64,000 bases of DNA from Bacteroidota bacterium (GTDB taxonomy: Bacteria > Bacteroidota > Bacteroidia > Bacteroidales > SKPS01): NCBI GenBank assembly GCA_022709695.1, contig JAKLII010000002.1, forward strand, positions 472,955 to 536,954. The letters are read 5' to 3'. The notes under the pieces were generated by a model. That model did no database searches and was not told the DNA's origin. It saw nothing but the letters and a program-made list of their open reading frames with translations. The first letter of the stretch is position 1. The number at the start of each line of letters is the position of its first letter. Both the position numbers and the translations under genes were made by a program. Shown here one piece after another: positions 27,983-36,367 of this stretch.

Positions 27983-28510
27983 ATGGCAGTGAGGGATTAC
28001 ACCATACAGTTCAGCGGGTTGGCCGAAGGGGACCACAGGTTCGACTTCGTGCTCGACAAGGCTTTTTTTGCCCTTTTCCAGGAGGAGCAGATCCTCGGCG
28101 GACGGGTGGATGCAGAGGTTACCCTGGACCGTCAGAGCCGCATGCTGGTGTTCTTTTTCGACCTGAAAGGTGTTGTTGAGGTGGTTTGCGACCGTTGTGC
28201 CGACCCGCTTCTGATTGCCGTAGCAGGGAAGCAGGAGTTGATTGTCCGGATCGGAGAAGAAGGAGAATCGACCGACGACGACCTCGTTTTTATTCCTGAG
28301 GAGGCCTTTGAGTTCGATCTTTCGCAGCATCTGTTTGACTATGTGCATATACTTCTTCCCATGCGCCTCACCCATGATGACAGTGCTGACGGAAAGGGCT
28401 GTGATCCGGAAATGCTAAAACTGCTGGAGCGTTACAACGCGGAAAAACCGTCTGACAATCCCTGGCAAGGGCTTGAGAAACTGCTGGGGGATACCCCCAA
28501 CGAAAACTAG
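27983..28510 (+). CDS. DUF177 / YceD family protein (23S rRNA accumulation)
   Basis: 175 residues from the ATG at 27983, supported by the -7 element just upstream. The central V-V-C-D-R-C-A-D-P-L motif is the CxxC signature of DUF177, and the acidic C-terminal half (D-D-D-L-V-F-I-P) is also typical. The E. coli relative YceD is linked to large-subunit rRNA accumulation. In most bacteria the gene sits directly before rpmF, as here (35 bases apart), which strengthens the call. It is probably co-transcribed with rpmF, plsX and fabH. Confidence 0.88.
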   Translation: MAVRDYTIQFSGLAEGDHRFDFVLDKAFFALFQEEQILGGRVDAEVTLDRQSRMLVFFFDLKGVVEVVCDRCADPLLIAVAGKQELIVRIGEEGESTDDDLVFIPEEAFEFDLSQHLFDYVHILLPMRLTHDDSADGKGCDPEMLKLLERYNAEKPSDNPWQGLEKLLGDTPNEN

Positions 28511-28545
28511 ATAATCATATAAATCATTGAAATTCATATTTTTGT

Positions 28546-28731
28546 ATGGCACATCCTAAAAGAAAAACCTCGAAGACCAGAAGAGACAAACGGCGTACCC
28601 ATTACAAAGCCGTTGTGCCCACCGTGGTGAGCTGTTCCAACTGCGGATCTCCTGTATTGTACCACAGGGTTTGCTCCAACTGCGGTTTCTACAAAGGGAA
28701 GCCGGCCATCGAGAAGGCCGGGGCATTGTAA
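28546..28731 (+). CDS. rpmF: 50S ribosomal protein L32
   Basis: 61 residues starting M-A-H-P-K-R-K-T-S-K-T-R-R, the invariant basic N-terminus of L32. Two CxxC pairs, C-S-N-C-G and C-S-N-C-G, form a zinc ribbon, so this is the zinc-binding form of the protein. It is slightly extended at the C-terminus (K-P-A-I-E-K-A-G-A-L). It lies between DUF177 and plsX, the usual arrangement linking ribosome and membrane-lipid synthesis. Confidence 0.97.
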   Translation: MAHPKRKTSKTRRDKRRTHYKAVVPTVVSCSNCGSPVLYHRVCSNCGFYKGKPAIEKAGAL

Positions 28732-28755
28732 GCCGGTAACCAACCCGACAGCAGG

Positions 28756-29706
28756 ATGAAAATCGCTCTGGACGTAATGGGCGGTGACAACGCTCCGCTG
28801 TCGCCCGTGCTGGGTGCAGTGGAGGCTCTCGGGCATTTACAGCCCGACGACCGGATTGTGCTCGTAGGAAAGGGTGAGGCTATACGTGAATGTCTTGATA
28901 GACAACATATTGCACAAGATACTTTTGATATTGCCGAGGCCCCTGAGGTGATCGGACAGGATGAACACCCTACTGTGGCTTTTTCCCAGAAGCGCAACGC
29001 CAGTATTCCACTGGGATATCAGCTGATGAAACAGGGGCGTGCAGATGCCTTTGCCTCAGCGGGTAATACCGGGGCGATGCTGGTAGGGGCCCTGTATCTG
29101 CTCAACACCATCCCCGGTATTATCCGTCCCTGCATACCGGCACTTATCCCACGGGCAGCAGGAGGGTATACCCTGATACTGGATGTGGGGAGCAACCCCG
29201 ATGCACGTCCTGATGTGTTGTATCAGTACGGCATGATCGGCGCTGCCTTCGCAGGGATGGTGCTGAAAATTGCCGAACCGCGGGTGGCCCTGCTCAACAT
29301 CGGTGAAGAGGAGGAAAAAGGGAGCCTGCTTACCCAGGCAGCCTACAAGGCCATGAAGGGTACCAACGATTTCCGGTTTACGGGAAACATCGAAGCGCGC
29401 GATCTGTTCGGAGACAAAGCCGACGTGATTGTGTGCGACGGATTCAGCGGAAATATTGTGCTGAAACAGATTGAAGGCTTCTATAACCTGTTGGTGGAGA
29501 AGGGGGTACAGAACCCTTTCTTCGACAGGTACAACTATGAAAACTACGGTGGCACCCCGATCCTGGGTGTGAACGGAGTGGCAATGATTGCCCATGGCAT
29601 ATCGAGCACCTCGGCGTTCCGCACCATGATTACCGAAGCTGCCAACATATACCGATCGGGTCTGATCGGTGAACTTCAGGCCCGCCTTAAACGTTTCTCT
29701 GATTAA
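28756..29706 (+). CDS. plsX: Phosphate acyltransferase PlsX
   Basis: 316 residues. It converts acyl-ACP and phosphate to acyl-phosphate, the first step of phosphatidic acid synthesis with PlsY. The N-terminus A-L-D-V-M-G-G-D-N-A-P is diagnostic. S-A-G-N-T-G-A-M-L-V-G (residues about 100-110) and V-C-D-G-F-S-G-N-I-V-L-K match conserved blocks. Length is normal for the family (about 310-340). It follows rpmF by 24 bases and precedes fabH by 13, so the four genes are likely one transcript. Confidence 0.96.
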   Translation: MKIALDVMGGDNAPLSPVLGAVEALGHLQPDDRIVLVGKGEAIRECLDRQHIAQDTFDIAEAPEVIGQDEHPTVAFSQKRNASIPLGYQLMKQGRADAFASAGNTGAMLVGALYLLNTIPGIIRPCIPALIPRAAGGYTLILDVGSNPDARPDVLYQYGMIGAAFAGMVLKIAEPRVALLNIGEEEEKGSLLTQAAYKAMKGTNDFRFTGNIEARDLFGDKADVIVCDGFSGNIVLKQIEGFYNLLVEKGVQNPFFDRYNYENYGGTPILGVNGVAMIAHGISSTSAFRTMITEAANIYRSGLIGELQARLKRFSD

Positions 29707-29719
29707 CAAACCTATTTGA

Positions 29720-30745
29720 ATGATGGCAAAGACCAGAGCAATGATCACCGGCGTGGGTGCACACCTGCCGGATTACATCCTTACCAACGACGAACTGAGC
29801 AGGATGGTGGATACCTCAGATGAGTGGATTATGACCAGAATCGGTATCCGCGAAAGGCGCATCCTCAAAGGCCCTTACGGCCCTTCGGAGCTGGGCGCCG
29901 AAGCCATCAGGGAGCTGCTGCAGAAAACCGGCACCCACCCCGATGAGATCGAACTGGTGATCTGTGCTACCGTGACCCCCGACCACCAGTTTCCGGCAAC
30001 CGCCAATATCATCAGCGACAAGGTGGGGATTACTAAAGCGTTCTCCTTCGATCTGAACGCAGGGTGTTCAGGATTTTTGTTCGCCCTTGCCACTGCCACC
30101 CAATTCGTGGAAAACGGGATGGTGAAAAAAGCGATCGTGGTGGGAGCCGAAAAGATGTCTTCCATCGTGGATTATCAGGATCGTGCCACCTGTCCTATTT
30201 TTGGTGACGGAGCGGCCGCCGTGTTGCTGGAGCCCACCACCGAAGAGATCGGGGTGATGGATTCCATGATGCGGGTGGATGGATCGGGAAGGGTACACCT
30301 GCATCAAAAAGCCGGTGGCTCGGTGAAACCCGCCAGCCACGAATCGGTAGATGCAAGGGAGCATTTCATTTATCAGGAAGGACAACCGGTGTTTAAGGCT
30401 GCTGTGTCCAATATGGCCGATTATGCGGTGGATATGATGAAAAAGCACCATCTCACTGCCGCTGATATTGCATGGCTGGTGCCCCACCAGGCTAATATGC
30501 GTATCATCGAAGCCACTGCACGCCGCATGAACCTCGACCCGGCAAAGGTAATGATCAACATCGAAAAGTTCGGCAACACCACCGCGGCCACCCTCCCACT
30601 GTGCCTGTACGATTATGAGTCGAAACTGAAGAAGGGCGACAACATCATCCTCGCTACTTTTGGTGCCGGATTCACCTGGGGCGCCATTTACCTCAAATGG
30701 GGCTACGACGGTGCTGAAGCCGCACGGAACAATAAACCCTATTGA
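29720..30745 (+). CDS. fabH: 3-oxoacyl-ACP synthase III (KAS III)
   Basis: 341 residues (the second of two adjacent ATGs at 29723 is equally likely). It starts fatty-acid synthesis by condensing acetyl-CoA with malonyl-ACP. The catalytic triad is complete: Cys116 in N-A-G-C-S-G-F, His256 in V-P-H-Q-A-N, and Asn286 in F-G-N-T-T. The thiolase-fold motif D-E-W-I-x-x-R-x-G-I-R-E-R is at residues 35-48. It is last in the DUF177-rpmF-plsX-fabH run. A hairpin-forming word repeat follows. Confidence 0.96.
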   Translation: MMAKTRAMITGVGAHLPDYILTNDELSRMVDTSDEWIMTRIGIRERRILKGPYGPSELGAEAIRELLQKTGTHPDEIELVICATVTPDHQFPATANIISDKVGITKAFSFDLNAGCSGFLFALATATQFVENGMVKKAIVVGAEKMSSIVDYQDRATCPIFGDGAAAVLLEPTTEEIGVMDSMMRVDGSGRVHLHQKAGGSVKPASHESVDAREHFIYQEGQPVFKAAVSNMADYAVDMMKKHHLTAADIAWLVPHQANMRIIEATARRMNLDPAKVMINIEKFGNTTAATLPLCLYDYESKLKKGDNIILATFGAGFTWGAIYLKWGYDGAEAARNNKPY

Positions 30746-30825
30746 TGGTTTAGGAGGTTGAGGAGGTTTAGAAAGTTTAGATTTAACCACTCAACTTCCT
30801 CAACTTCCTCAACTACTTCAACTTA
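30743..30825. repeat. Word-repeat hairpin between fabH and trpS
   Basis: GGTTTAGGAGGTTGAGGAGG is followed 20-30 bases later by the complementary words CAACTTCCTCAACTTCCTCA. The two halves can pair into a long imperfect stem. It may act as a terminator or attenuator for fabH; no T-tract is present. It is a member of the dispersed GTTGAGGAGG word family. Confidence 0.5.
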
Positions 30826-30831
30826 AACAAA

Positions 30832-31827
30832 ATGGAAAGAGTCGTAAGCGGTATCAGGCCCACCGGAAACCTGCACCTGGGGAACTATATGGGTGCGTTG
30901 CGCAATTTTGTGAAGATGCAGCACGAGCACGACTGTTTCTTTTTTATTGCTGATTATCATTCCCTTACCACCCATCCCAATCCAACCGACCTTCACGGCA
31001 ACGTGAAGGATGCCCTGGTGGAGTACCTGGCGGCGGGGCTCGATCCCGAAAAAGCTACCCTGTACATCCAGAGCGATGTACCCGAAACTGCCGAGCTGTA
31101 CCTGCTCCTGAATATGAATGCCTATTTGGGTGAGTTGGAGCGTGTTACCTCGTTTAAGGACAAGATTCGCCAGCAACCCGACAATATCAACGCGGGGCTC
31201 CTCACCTACCCTGTGCTGATGGCGGCAGATATCATCATCCACAAAGCGGCCAAGGTGCCCGTTGGCAAGGACCAGGAGCAGCACCTTGAGATGACCCGCA
31301 CCTTCGCCCGCCGTTTCAACCGCATTTACGGAGTAGAGTATTTCCCTGAACCCGAAGCTTTCAACTTCGGGCAGGAGCTGATCCGAATCCCCGGACTGGA
31401 TGGCGGCGGCAAAATGAGCAAAAGCGACAACCCCGGCAGCGCTATTTTCCTGGCCGATGAACCCGAGGTGATCCGGAAGAAGATCATGCGTGCTGTTACC
31501 GACGAAGGGCCCAAAACCCTGAATCAGCCGAAGCCCCAAGCCATTCAGAATCTCTTCGACCTGATGCAGGTGGTGTCGGAACCTGATACCATTGCCCATT
31601 TTGATGCTGCTTTCAACAACTGCACAATTCGTTACGGCGACCTCAAGAAACAGCTGGCAGAAGATATGATCCGCTTTACAGCACCCATCCTGGAGAGAAT
31701 CAGGGAATTGAGGTCCAATGATACGTACCTTAGAAAAGTGGTACACACCGGCCGCGACAAGGCGGTTACTTCGGCCCGGCAAACCATCCGGGAGGTCAGG
31801 GAGATTATTGGGTTCAGGGGGTTCTGA
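30832..31827 (+). CDS. trpS: Tryptophanyl-tRNA synthetase
   Basis: 331 residues, normal length for bacterial TrpRS. It charges tRNA-Trp. The class I signatures are both present: H-L-G-N at residues 15-18 after G-I-R-P-T-G-N, and K-M-S-K-S at 194-198 in G-G-K-M-S-K-S-D-N. The dimer and tryptophan-pocket motif D-Q-E-Q-H-L-E-M-T-R is at about 145-155. It stands apart from the fabH run, separated by a hairpin repeat. Confidence 0.97.
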   Translation: MERVVSGIRPTGNLHLGNYMGALRNFVKMQHEHDCFFFIADYHSLTTHPNPTDLHGNVKDALVEYLAAGLDPEKATLYIQSDVPETAELYLLLNMNAYLGELERVTSFKDKIRQQPDNINAGLLTYPVLMAADIIIHKAAKVPVGKDQEQHLEMTRTFARRFNRIYGVEYFPEPEAFNFGQELIRIPGLDGGGKMSKSDNPGSAIFLADEPEVIRKKIMRAVTDEGPKTLNQPKPQAIQNLFDLMQVVSEPDTIAHFDAAFNNCTIRYGDLKKQLAEDMIRFTAPILERIRELRSNDTYLRKVVHTGRDKAVTSARQTIREVREIIGFRGF

Positions 31828-31834
31828 TTGAATC

Positions 31835-31940
31835 CAAAGGATTCAGGATCAAGGTTCAAAGATCAAGGTTTAAAGATCAGGTTCAAAGATTCATGACTTG
31901 GTTATAAGTGATGAGTGATGAGTGATGAGTGATTTGTGCG
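31835..31940. repeat. Degenerate GATCAAAG and GTGATGAG word tracts
   Basis: Tandem imperfect GGATCAAGGTTCAAA/GATCAAGGTTTAAA words are related to those inside the 68-bp repeat at 8835-9106. They are followed by three to four copies of GTGATGAGTGATGA, the complement of the ACTCATCACTT words near 5205-5225. Confidence 0.55.
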
Positions 31941-32000
31941 CAAGTGCGGAAGGATTTCCGTATCATTGTGACCGAAAATCCCTGAAATCCCGACGCTGTT

Positions 32001-33416
32001 ATGTTGAAAAAAATCCCCCTCCACTGGCAGATCCTGGCGGGTCTGGTGCTGGCTGTTGTGTTTGGCGTTGTATTCCCCGACCGGTACCGCATCGACGATG
32101 ATTTCTTTAAGGCGCTGGAAAAAAAGGAGTATGCCTGGTCGGTGGATGCGCAATACCTTTTCGGGGGAATGGCAGGCAGATCTCTTACCCAGAAAGAGTT
32201 TCTGAAGGTGCTTGAGAGCAGGTACACTGTATCGGAGCTGAAGCAGACCACACCCCATTTCCTGGAGGCTGCCAGGTACAACCGTGCGATCAGATACATC
32301 GACTGGATCGGTGAGTTGTTTATGCGTGCCTTAAAAATGCTCATCGTGCCCTTGGTGCTCAGCTCGATTGTGAGCGGAGTGGCCGGCATCGGTTCGGCGG
32401 CAGGGCTTGGAAGGATCACGGCCAAAACCCTAGGCTTTTATATCCTCTCGAGCCTGGTGGCGATTGTGACCGGGCTGGGGCTGGTATTGCTCATCAAACC
32501 CGGTATGGGAATGGGTCTTACCGCAGTGCAGTCGGCCAGCGACCTGGCAGGGATGTCAACCTTCCGCGACACCCTTATCGGCATCATCCCCGACAACATT
32601 TTTGCTGCCTTTACTTCGGCCAATATGCTGTCGATCATTTTCTTCGCCATGGTAACGGGGTTTTTTATCACTCAGCTCCGGGATGATTACCGCGAAAAGC
32701 TCCTGTTTATGTTCACTGCTTTTTCGGAGTTGATGCTGAAAATGACCCTGTGGGTGATCCGCTTTGCACCGCTGGGGGTATTTGCCCTGGTAGCGGGTGT
32801 GGTGGCAGGCCATTCAGACCTTGCGGGGCTGGCTGAAAATCTGGGGCTCTATTTTGTTACGGTGATGCTGGCCCTGGCCATTCATGGTCTGATTACCCTT
32901 CCGCTAACGATCCGTTTGCTGGCCAGGGTAAATCCTGTGAAACACTTCAGGGCGCTGCGGGTGGTGCTGCTCACCGCCTTCTCCACCAGCTCCTCCGGAG
33001 CCACCCTGCCCCTTACCATGGAGGCTGTTGAGCATAAGTGCGGCGTTTCCAATAAAATCGCCAGCTTCACCCTGCCGCTGGGGGCAACCATCAACATGAA
33101 CGGTACGGCGCTTTATGAGTGTATTGCCGTTATTTTCATCGCCAATGCCTACGGCATCGACCTCTCCTTCGGACAGCAGGTGATCGTGGTGATCACCTCC
33201 CTGCTGGCGGCCATTGGAGCTGCCGCGGTACCCATGGCCGGACTGGTGATGATGACCATCATCCTGACGGCCGTGGGCCTGCCCCTGGAAGGGATCGGGT
33301 TGATTCTGACGGTGGACCGTATCCTGGATATGTTCCGCACCACGATCAACGTGCTGGGCGATACCTGCGGGGCGGTGATCGTGGCGAAATCGGAGGGGGA
33401 GAAATTACCTCAGTAG
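32001..33416 (+). CDS. Dicarboxylate/amino acid:cation symporter (DAACS family)
   Basis: 471 residues, about 50-70 longer than typical GltP-like carriers. TM1 is I-L-A-G-L-V-L-A-V-V-F-G-V-V-F. A hydrophilic insert of about 70 residues (about 27-100) follows before the TM2 signature L-F-M-R-A-L-K-M-L-I-V-P-L-V. The substrate and sodium site is visible: S-S-S-G-A-T-L-P (HP1) and N-M-N-G-T-A-L-Y-E (TM7), with V-D-R-I-L-D-M-F-R-T-T-I-N-V-L-G-D (TM8). The family imports glutamate, aspartate or C4-dicarboxylates with Na+ or H+. It ends tail-to-tail with the next gene, and the stops overlap by 7 bases. Confidence 0.9.
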   Translation: MLKKIPLHWQILAGLVLAVVFGVVFPDRYRIDDDFFKALEKKEYAWSVDAQYLFGGMAGRSLTQKEFLKVLESRYTVSELKQTTPHFLEAARYNRAIRYIDWIGELFMRALKMLIVPLVLSSIVSGVAGIGSAAGLGRITAKTLGFYILSSLVAIVTGLGLVLLIKPGMGMGLTAVQSASDLAGMSTFRDTLIGIIPDNIFAAFTSANMLSIIFFAMVTGFFITQLRDDYREKLLFMFTAFSELMLKMTLWVIRFAPLGVFALVAGVVAGHSDLAGLAENLGLYFVTVMLALAIHGLITLPLTIRLLARVNPVKHFRALRVVLLTAFSTSSSGATLPLTMEAVEHKCGVSNKIASFTLPLGATINMNGTALYECIAVIFIANAYGIDLSFGQQVIVVITSLLAAIGAAAVPMAGLVMMTIILTAVGLPLEGIGLILTVDRILDMFRTTINVLGDTCGAVIVAKSEGEKLPQ

Positions 33417-34264
33417 GCCCCGATATTGGATCCTTTTTCCCCTTTTTTCAGCAGGGGTGAATTCTTGCTGAGTCTGAAGTCGCCGGCGTCAGCATCGATA
33501 AAGCCGGGTTCTGTTTCATCGTTGATGATATTGTTCCCTTTGTCTTCAACACTTTCCTCTTCGATACTATAGGCTTGTATCAGGCTGTAGCTGACCGGGA
33601 TGTTTTTCCCGGAATTCAGATAGAACGTATCGCCATTGCCCCAGAGGATGGTGTTGCTGACGGTGGGTTTTGAGTCTGAATTGCACTCCAGCCCGTACTC
33701 GTTCAGCGTAAGGGTGCAATGGTCGATCACAGGCTCTGAACCCTGCTTGCAGTTGATGCCCGTCCAGCCGTTTGAGAAGGTGCAATGCGATACTTTGCCG
33801 GTGGATTTGATGAACGTGAGCATCCCGGTTGCGTTGTCACCTTCAATAACATATCTGATATAGTGTCCGTAGCTGAATTTGCACCACGCGAATTCAGACC
33901 CCTTGTCGGTGGTATTCACCACCACGGCGCCCCAGCTCCCCTCATTTCCCAACCGCGTAAAAACGATCGGTTTACCCTCCTTGCCCCTGGCCACCAGCTT
34001 GCCGTTGACCCTTAAAAATCCGAAATCGAAGCTGCTTCCACCATATTCAAATTCTTCATTGATGCTGGTTTTAAACTTCACCTCTACCCCCGGTTTAATG
34101 GTAAGGGTTTTCCCTTCGGGCACAATGGCTTCGCCCTGAACAATATAGGGTGATCCTTTGGGGCCCCAGGTACCGGATACCTGTTGCTTATCGGCGATAA
34201 TGGTTTCGGCATGCACGAAGTGCATACTCAACATCAGCAAAAGAAAAGCGGTAATTGTTCTCAT
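33410..34264 (-). CDS. Secreted right-handed beta-helix (NosD-like) protein
   Basis: 284 residues. Signal peptide 1-20 (ends F-V-H-A-E). Early motifs I-V-Q-G-E-A-I-V-P-E-G and L-T-I-K-P-G-V-E-V-K-F are typical of the beta-helix capping region in NosD/PbH1 proteins. Later turns carry V-I-D-H-C-T-L-T-L-N-E-Y-G-L-E-C and V-S-N-T-I-L-W-G-N-G. There is no T9SS sorting domain, unlike the larger beta-helix genes here, so it is probably periplasmic. Function unknown. It has its own -7 element; its stop overlaps the convergent symporter. Confidence 0.78.
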   Translation of the reverse strand: MRTITAFLLLMLSMHFVHAETIIADKQQVSGTWGPKGSPYIVQGEAIVPEGKTLTIKPGVEVKFKTSINEEFEYGGSSFDFGFLRVNGKLVARGKEGKPIVFTRLGNEGSWGAVVVNTTDKGSEFAWCKFSYGHYIRYVIEGDNATGMLTFIKSTGKVSHCTFSNGWTGINCKQGSEPVIDHCTLTLNEYGLECNSDSKPTVSNTILWGNGDTFYLNSGKNIPVSYSLIQAYSIEEESVEDKGNNIINDETEPGFIDADAGDFRLSKNSPLLKKGEKGSNIGAY

Positions 34265-34288
34265 GGCTTATGGTTATTATATGATGTA

Positions 34289-34296
34289 CAAAGGTA
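34289..34296 (-). promoter_or_regulatory. Bacteroidota -7 promoter element
   Basis: TACCTTTG on the minus strand, 24 bases before the ATG at 34264 of the beta-helix gene. Confidence 0.5.
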
Positions 34297-34363
34297 CAAT
34301 CGAACAGATGGTTTTGTTCGTTTATAACCTGTTAATGAAATGAAAACCGGGATTGGCCAACCC

Positions 34364-35257
34364 TCAGGGACAGGCGAACAGGAAATCGAGCAGCTGAGGA
34401 TCGCTGGAAACAGGTCGGGGTGTGGTTCTGAGTTTCTTTTCGGGAACATATTTCTGAAGCCTGGACCGTTCGCTTACGATGGCTACCTGCTTTACCACCG
34501 TTTCATCTTCGGATTTGAGCTGCTGCTTCTGCGACAGATCGTTCTGCTGCCGGTCAGGAGAAAGGTTCTTTCCCATTTTCCCGATATCTTCTTTTGCCAT
34601 GGTAACGCCCTCTGGTTTTGGGACAAGGGCAGGGGCTCTTACGGCTACTTCCCTGAAGGCAGAAGCGTCGTCCAGGGTTGTATCCTGTACATATTGTGAT
34701 GCCACTGGATTTTGAGGGTATTTTCCCTGATCCTGCAAATCTTTTGTCTGATACAGGTTTTCGATGGTTGAACCAGGATCAGCCTGCCCTTTTTCATTTG
34801 TTGCGTCTTCCACAGATGAAGCCCCCGGGACCACTAGGGTATCCTTCAGATTTTCTGCCAGCTGAGGTTGTGGGTTCAGGACCCTGTCGAAGGGCTGGGT
34901 GATCAGGTACCACACCGATGCCACGGCGATGAAAAACGCAGCGGCAGCCGCCACCGAGAGCCATGTTTTACGGGGCACCATCATTCGAATTCTGGCAGCG
35001 GGAGGAGCCTGTGCCGGATACTGCCGGTCGTAGGCATCCATCAGCCTGTCTTTCAGTCCGGGATTGAGGGGCGGCTCCGGCGATACTTCGGTACCGGTTA
35101 TCATCAGCAGGGTTTCACGCATCAGGGTATATTCCTCCTCCCCGGCGACAATCCCCTCCAGGAGGGCCTTCTCTTCGGGCAGAAGTGCATCCCACGGCTT
35201 CGAAAGCATCAGTGCCTCGAAATCCAGGTTATCAAAACTATGCGTGTTATCACTCAT
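34364..35257 (-). CDS. Putative anti-sigma factor with one membrane segment
   Basis: 297 residues from the ATG at 35255-35257 (another ATG lies three codons upstream). The N-terminal 100 residues are acidic and helical (F-E-A-L-M-L-S-K-P-W-D-A-L-L-P-E-E-K), resembling anti-sigma domains. A single membrane helix follows (residues about 98-118: W-L-S-V-A-A-A-A-A-F-F-I-A-V-A), then a low-complexity periplasmic part rich in Gln, Lys and Pro. It begins 18 bases after the ECF sigma gene on the same strand, the usual place for its regulator. The call rests on context and architecture; there is no zinc ZAS motif. Confidence 0.68.
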   Translation of the reverse strand: MSDNTHSFDNLDFEALMLSKPWDALLPEEKALLEGIVAGEEEYTLMRETLLMITGTEVSPEPPLNPGLKDRLMDAYDRQYPAQAPPAARIRMMVPRKTWLSVAAAAAFFIAVASVWYLITQPFDRVLNPQPQLAENLKDTLVVPGASSVEDATNEKGQADPGSTIENLYQTKDLQDQGKYPQNPVASQYVQDTTLDDASAFREVAVRAPALVPKPEGVTMAKEDIGKMGKNLSPDRQQNDLSQKQQLKSEDETVVKQVAIVSERSRLQKYVPEKKLRTTPRPVSSDPQLLDFLFACP

Positions 35258-35275
35258 TATTTTCAATCCCCTCTG

Positions 35276-35857
35276 TCAGGGATCCGGGTTTGTATAATCC
35301 TTCAATTTTTCAGATAGTTTCCGAACCGCGTAAAACAACCTCGACTTGGCAGTCCCTTCCGAGCACTGCATCGACTCTCCCATCTCCTTCATCGACAGGT
35401 TCTGTTCGTACCGCAGGAGAAATGCCTCCCGGTGATGCGGTTCGAGTTCCAGCACGGCTCTGTCGAGCCTTTCGGTGAGTTCAGTTCTGTCGATGCGCTC
35501 TAGGGGCTCGTCGCCGGTTGTGGATTTGCCGGTTGTTTTGCCGATCTCCAGCGCCGCGGTTTTGCGTACCTCAACCCTCCGGTATTCGTTCTTGCACATA
35601 TTCATCGCCACGCTGAAGAGCCAGGTTTTAAAAGGTCTCGAAGTATCGTAGCTTTCGGGGTTGCGGATGATTTTCATAAAAAGATCCTGCACAAAATCTT
35701 CCGCTTTTTCCCTGTCCTGCCAGAGCATCTTCATGAAATACCTGAGCAGCATACCGGCGTAGCGGTCGTACACTGCCGAGAAGGCGTTCCGGTCGCCCTG
35801 CTGCATCCGCTGCATCAGTTCTTCATCGGGGATGTTGGCATAGGACATCAGCTGCAA
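35276..35857 (-). CDS. ECF-type RNA polymerase sigma factor
   Basis: 193 residues. Region 2 reads A-F-S-A-V-Y-D-R-Y-A-G-M-L-L-R-Y (2.1) through A-E-D-F-V-Q-D-L-F-M-K-I (2.2), then F-K-T-W-L-F-S-V-A-M-N (2.4). Region 4 has L-E-L-E-P-H-H-R-E-A-F-L-L-R-Y-E and the helix-turn-helix L-S-M-K-E-M-G-E-S-M-Q-C-S-E-G-T-A-K-S-R-L. Regions 3 and 1.1 are absent, as expected for ECF. The following gene is its probable membrane anti-sigma partner, so the pair likely responds to an envelope signal. The target regulon is not visible here. Confidence 0.93.
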   Translation of the reverse strand: MQLMSYANIPDEELMQRMQQGDRNAFSAVYDRYAGMLLRYFMKMLWQDREKAEDFVQDLFMKIIRNPESYDTSRPFKTWLFSVAMNMCKNEYRRVEVRKTAALEIGKTTGKSTTGDEPLERIDRTELTERLDRAVLELEPHHREAFLLRYEQNLSMKEMGESMQCSEGTAKSRLFYAVRKLSEKLKDYTNPDP

Positions 35858-36367
35858 TTTCCGGGTCGATGGGTTGGTTTGCGGATTGAGATAGAGGGCA
35901 ATCCTGAAAAGGGGCAGGATAGCAGCAATATCCGTTCCGCAAAGCGGTTCAAAGAACGAAATTACAGAATAAAGTAAAACGTTTCAGATTACTTCATAAA
36001 AGCATACATCTTTGCAAGGAAATGGTTCATTTGATTGGCAATTCAGGTGACAATCCTTCAAAGCAGTTCTGGTGACGAAACAGGAAACGGCTTCGAAAAT
36101 AGGTCGATTGCTGTCGACAATTTTACACAAAAAATGTCGTGTGTAATCGACAATTCTGCGAAAAAGATTTTCTCTCGCGGAAATGCGCTGAAATTTCGCT
36201 GAAAGGCGCTGAAAGAAGACTCTGCGGATTTCAGCGAGAAATTTTCCATCTGACTAATTTGGTATTTTTTAGCTATATGATTTTATCATAAGCACTTATG
36301 TTCCTGGATTCTGCGGGAAAAAGTTGGTTTTTGGAGTTGACTCATTATTCAAAGAGCAACGAGGCGT
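35858..36367. other. Gene-free spacer with GCTGAAA words and a hairpin
   Basis: About 510 bases separate the sigma gene and a convergently oriented region. At 36183-36213 the word GCTGAAA recurs (GCGCTGAAA, CGCTGAAA, GCGCTGAAA). AAATTTCGCTGAAA (36191-36204) pairs with TTTCAGCGAGAAATTT (36229-36244) except for a two-base bulge. No gene is credible in it. The sigma-gene promoter may lie near 35880-35990, but I see no clear element. Confidence 0.55.

Noticed and set aside
28537-28544. TATTTTTG just before the rpmF start as a promoter
   Set aside because: The box ends one base before the ATG, so the transcript would start inside the gene; rpmF is better explained by read-through from the DUF177 promoter.
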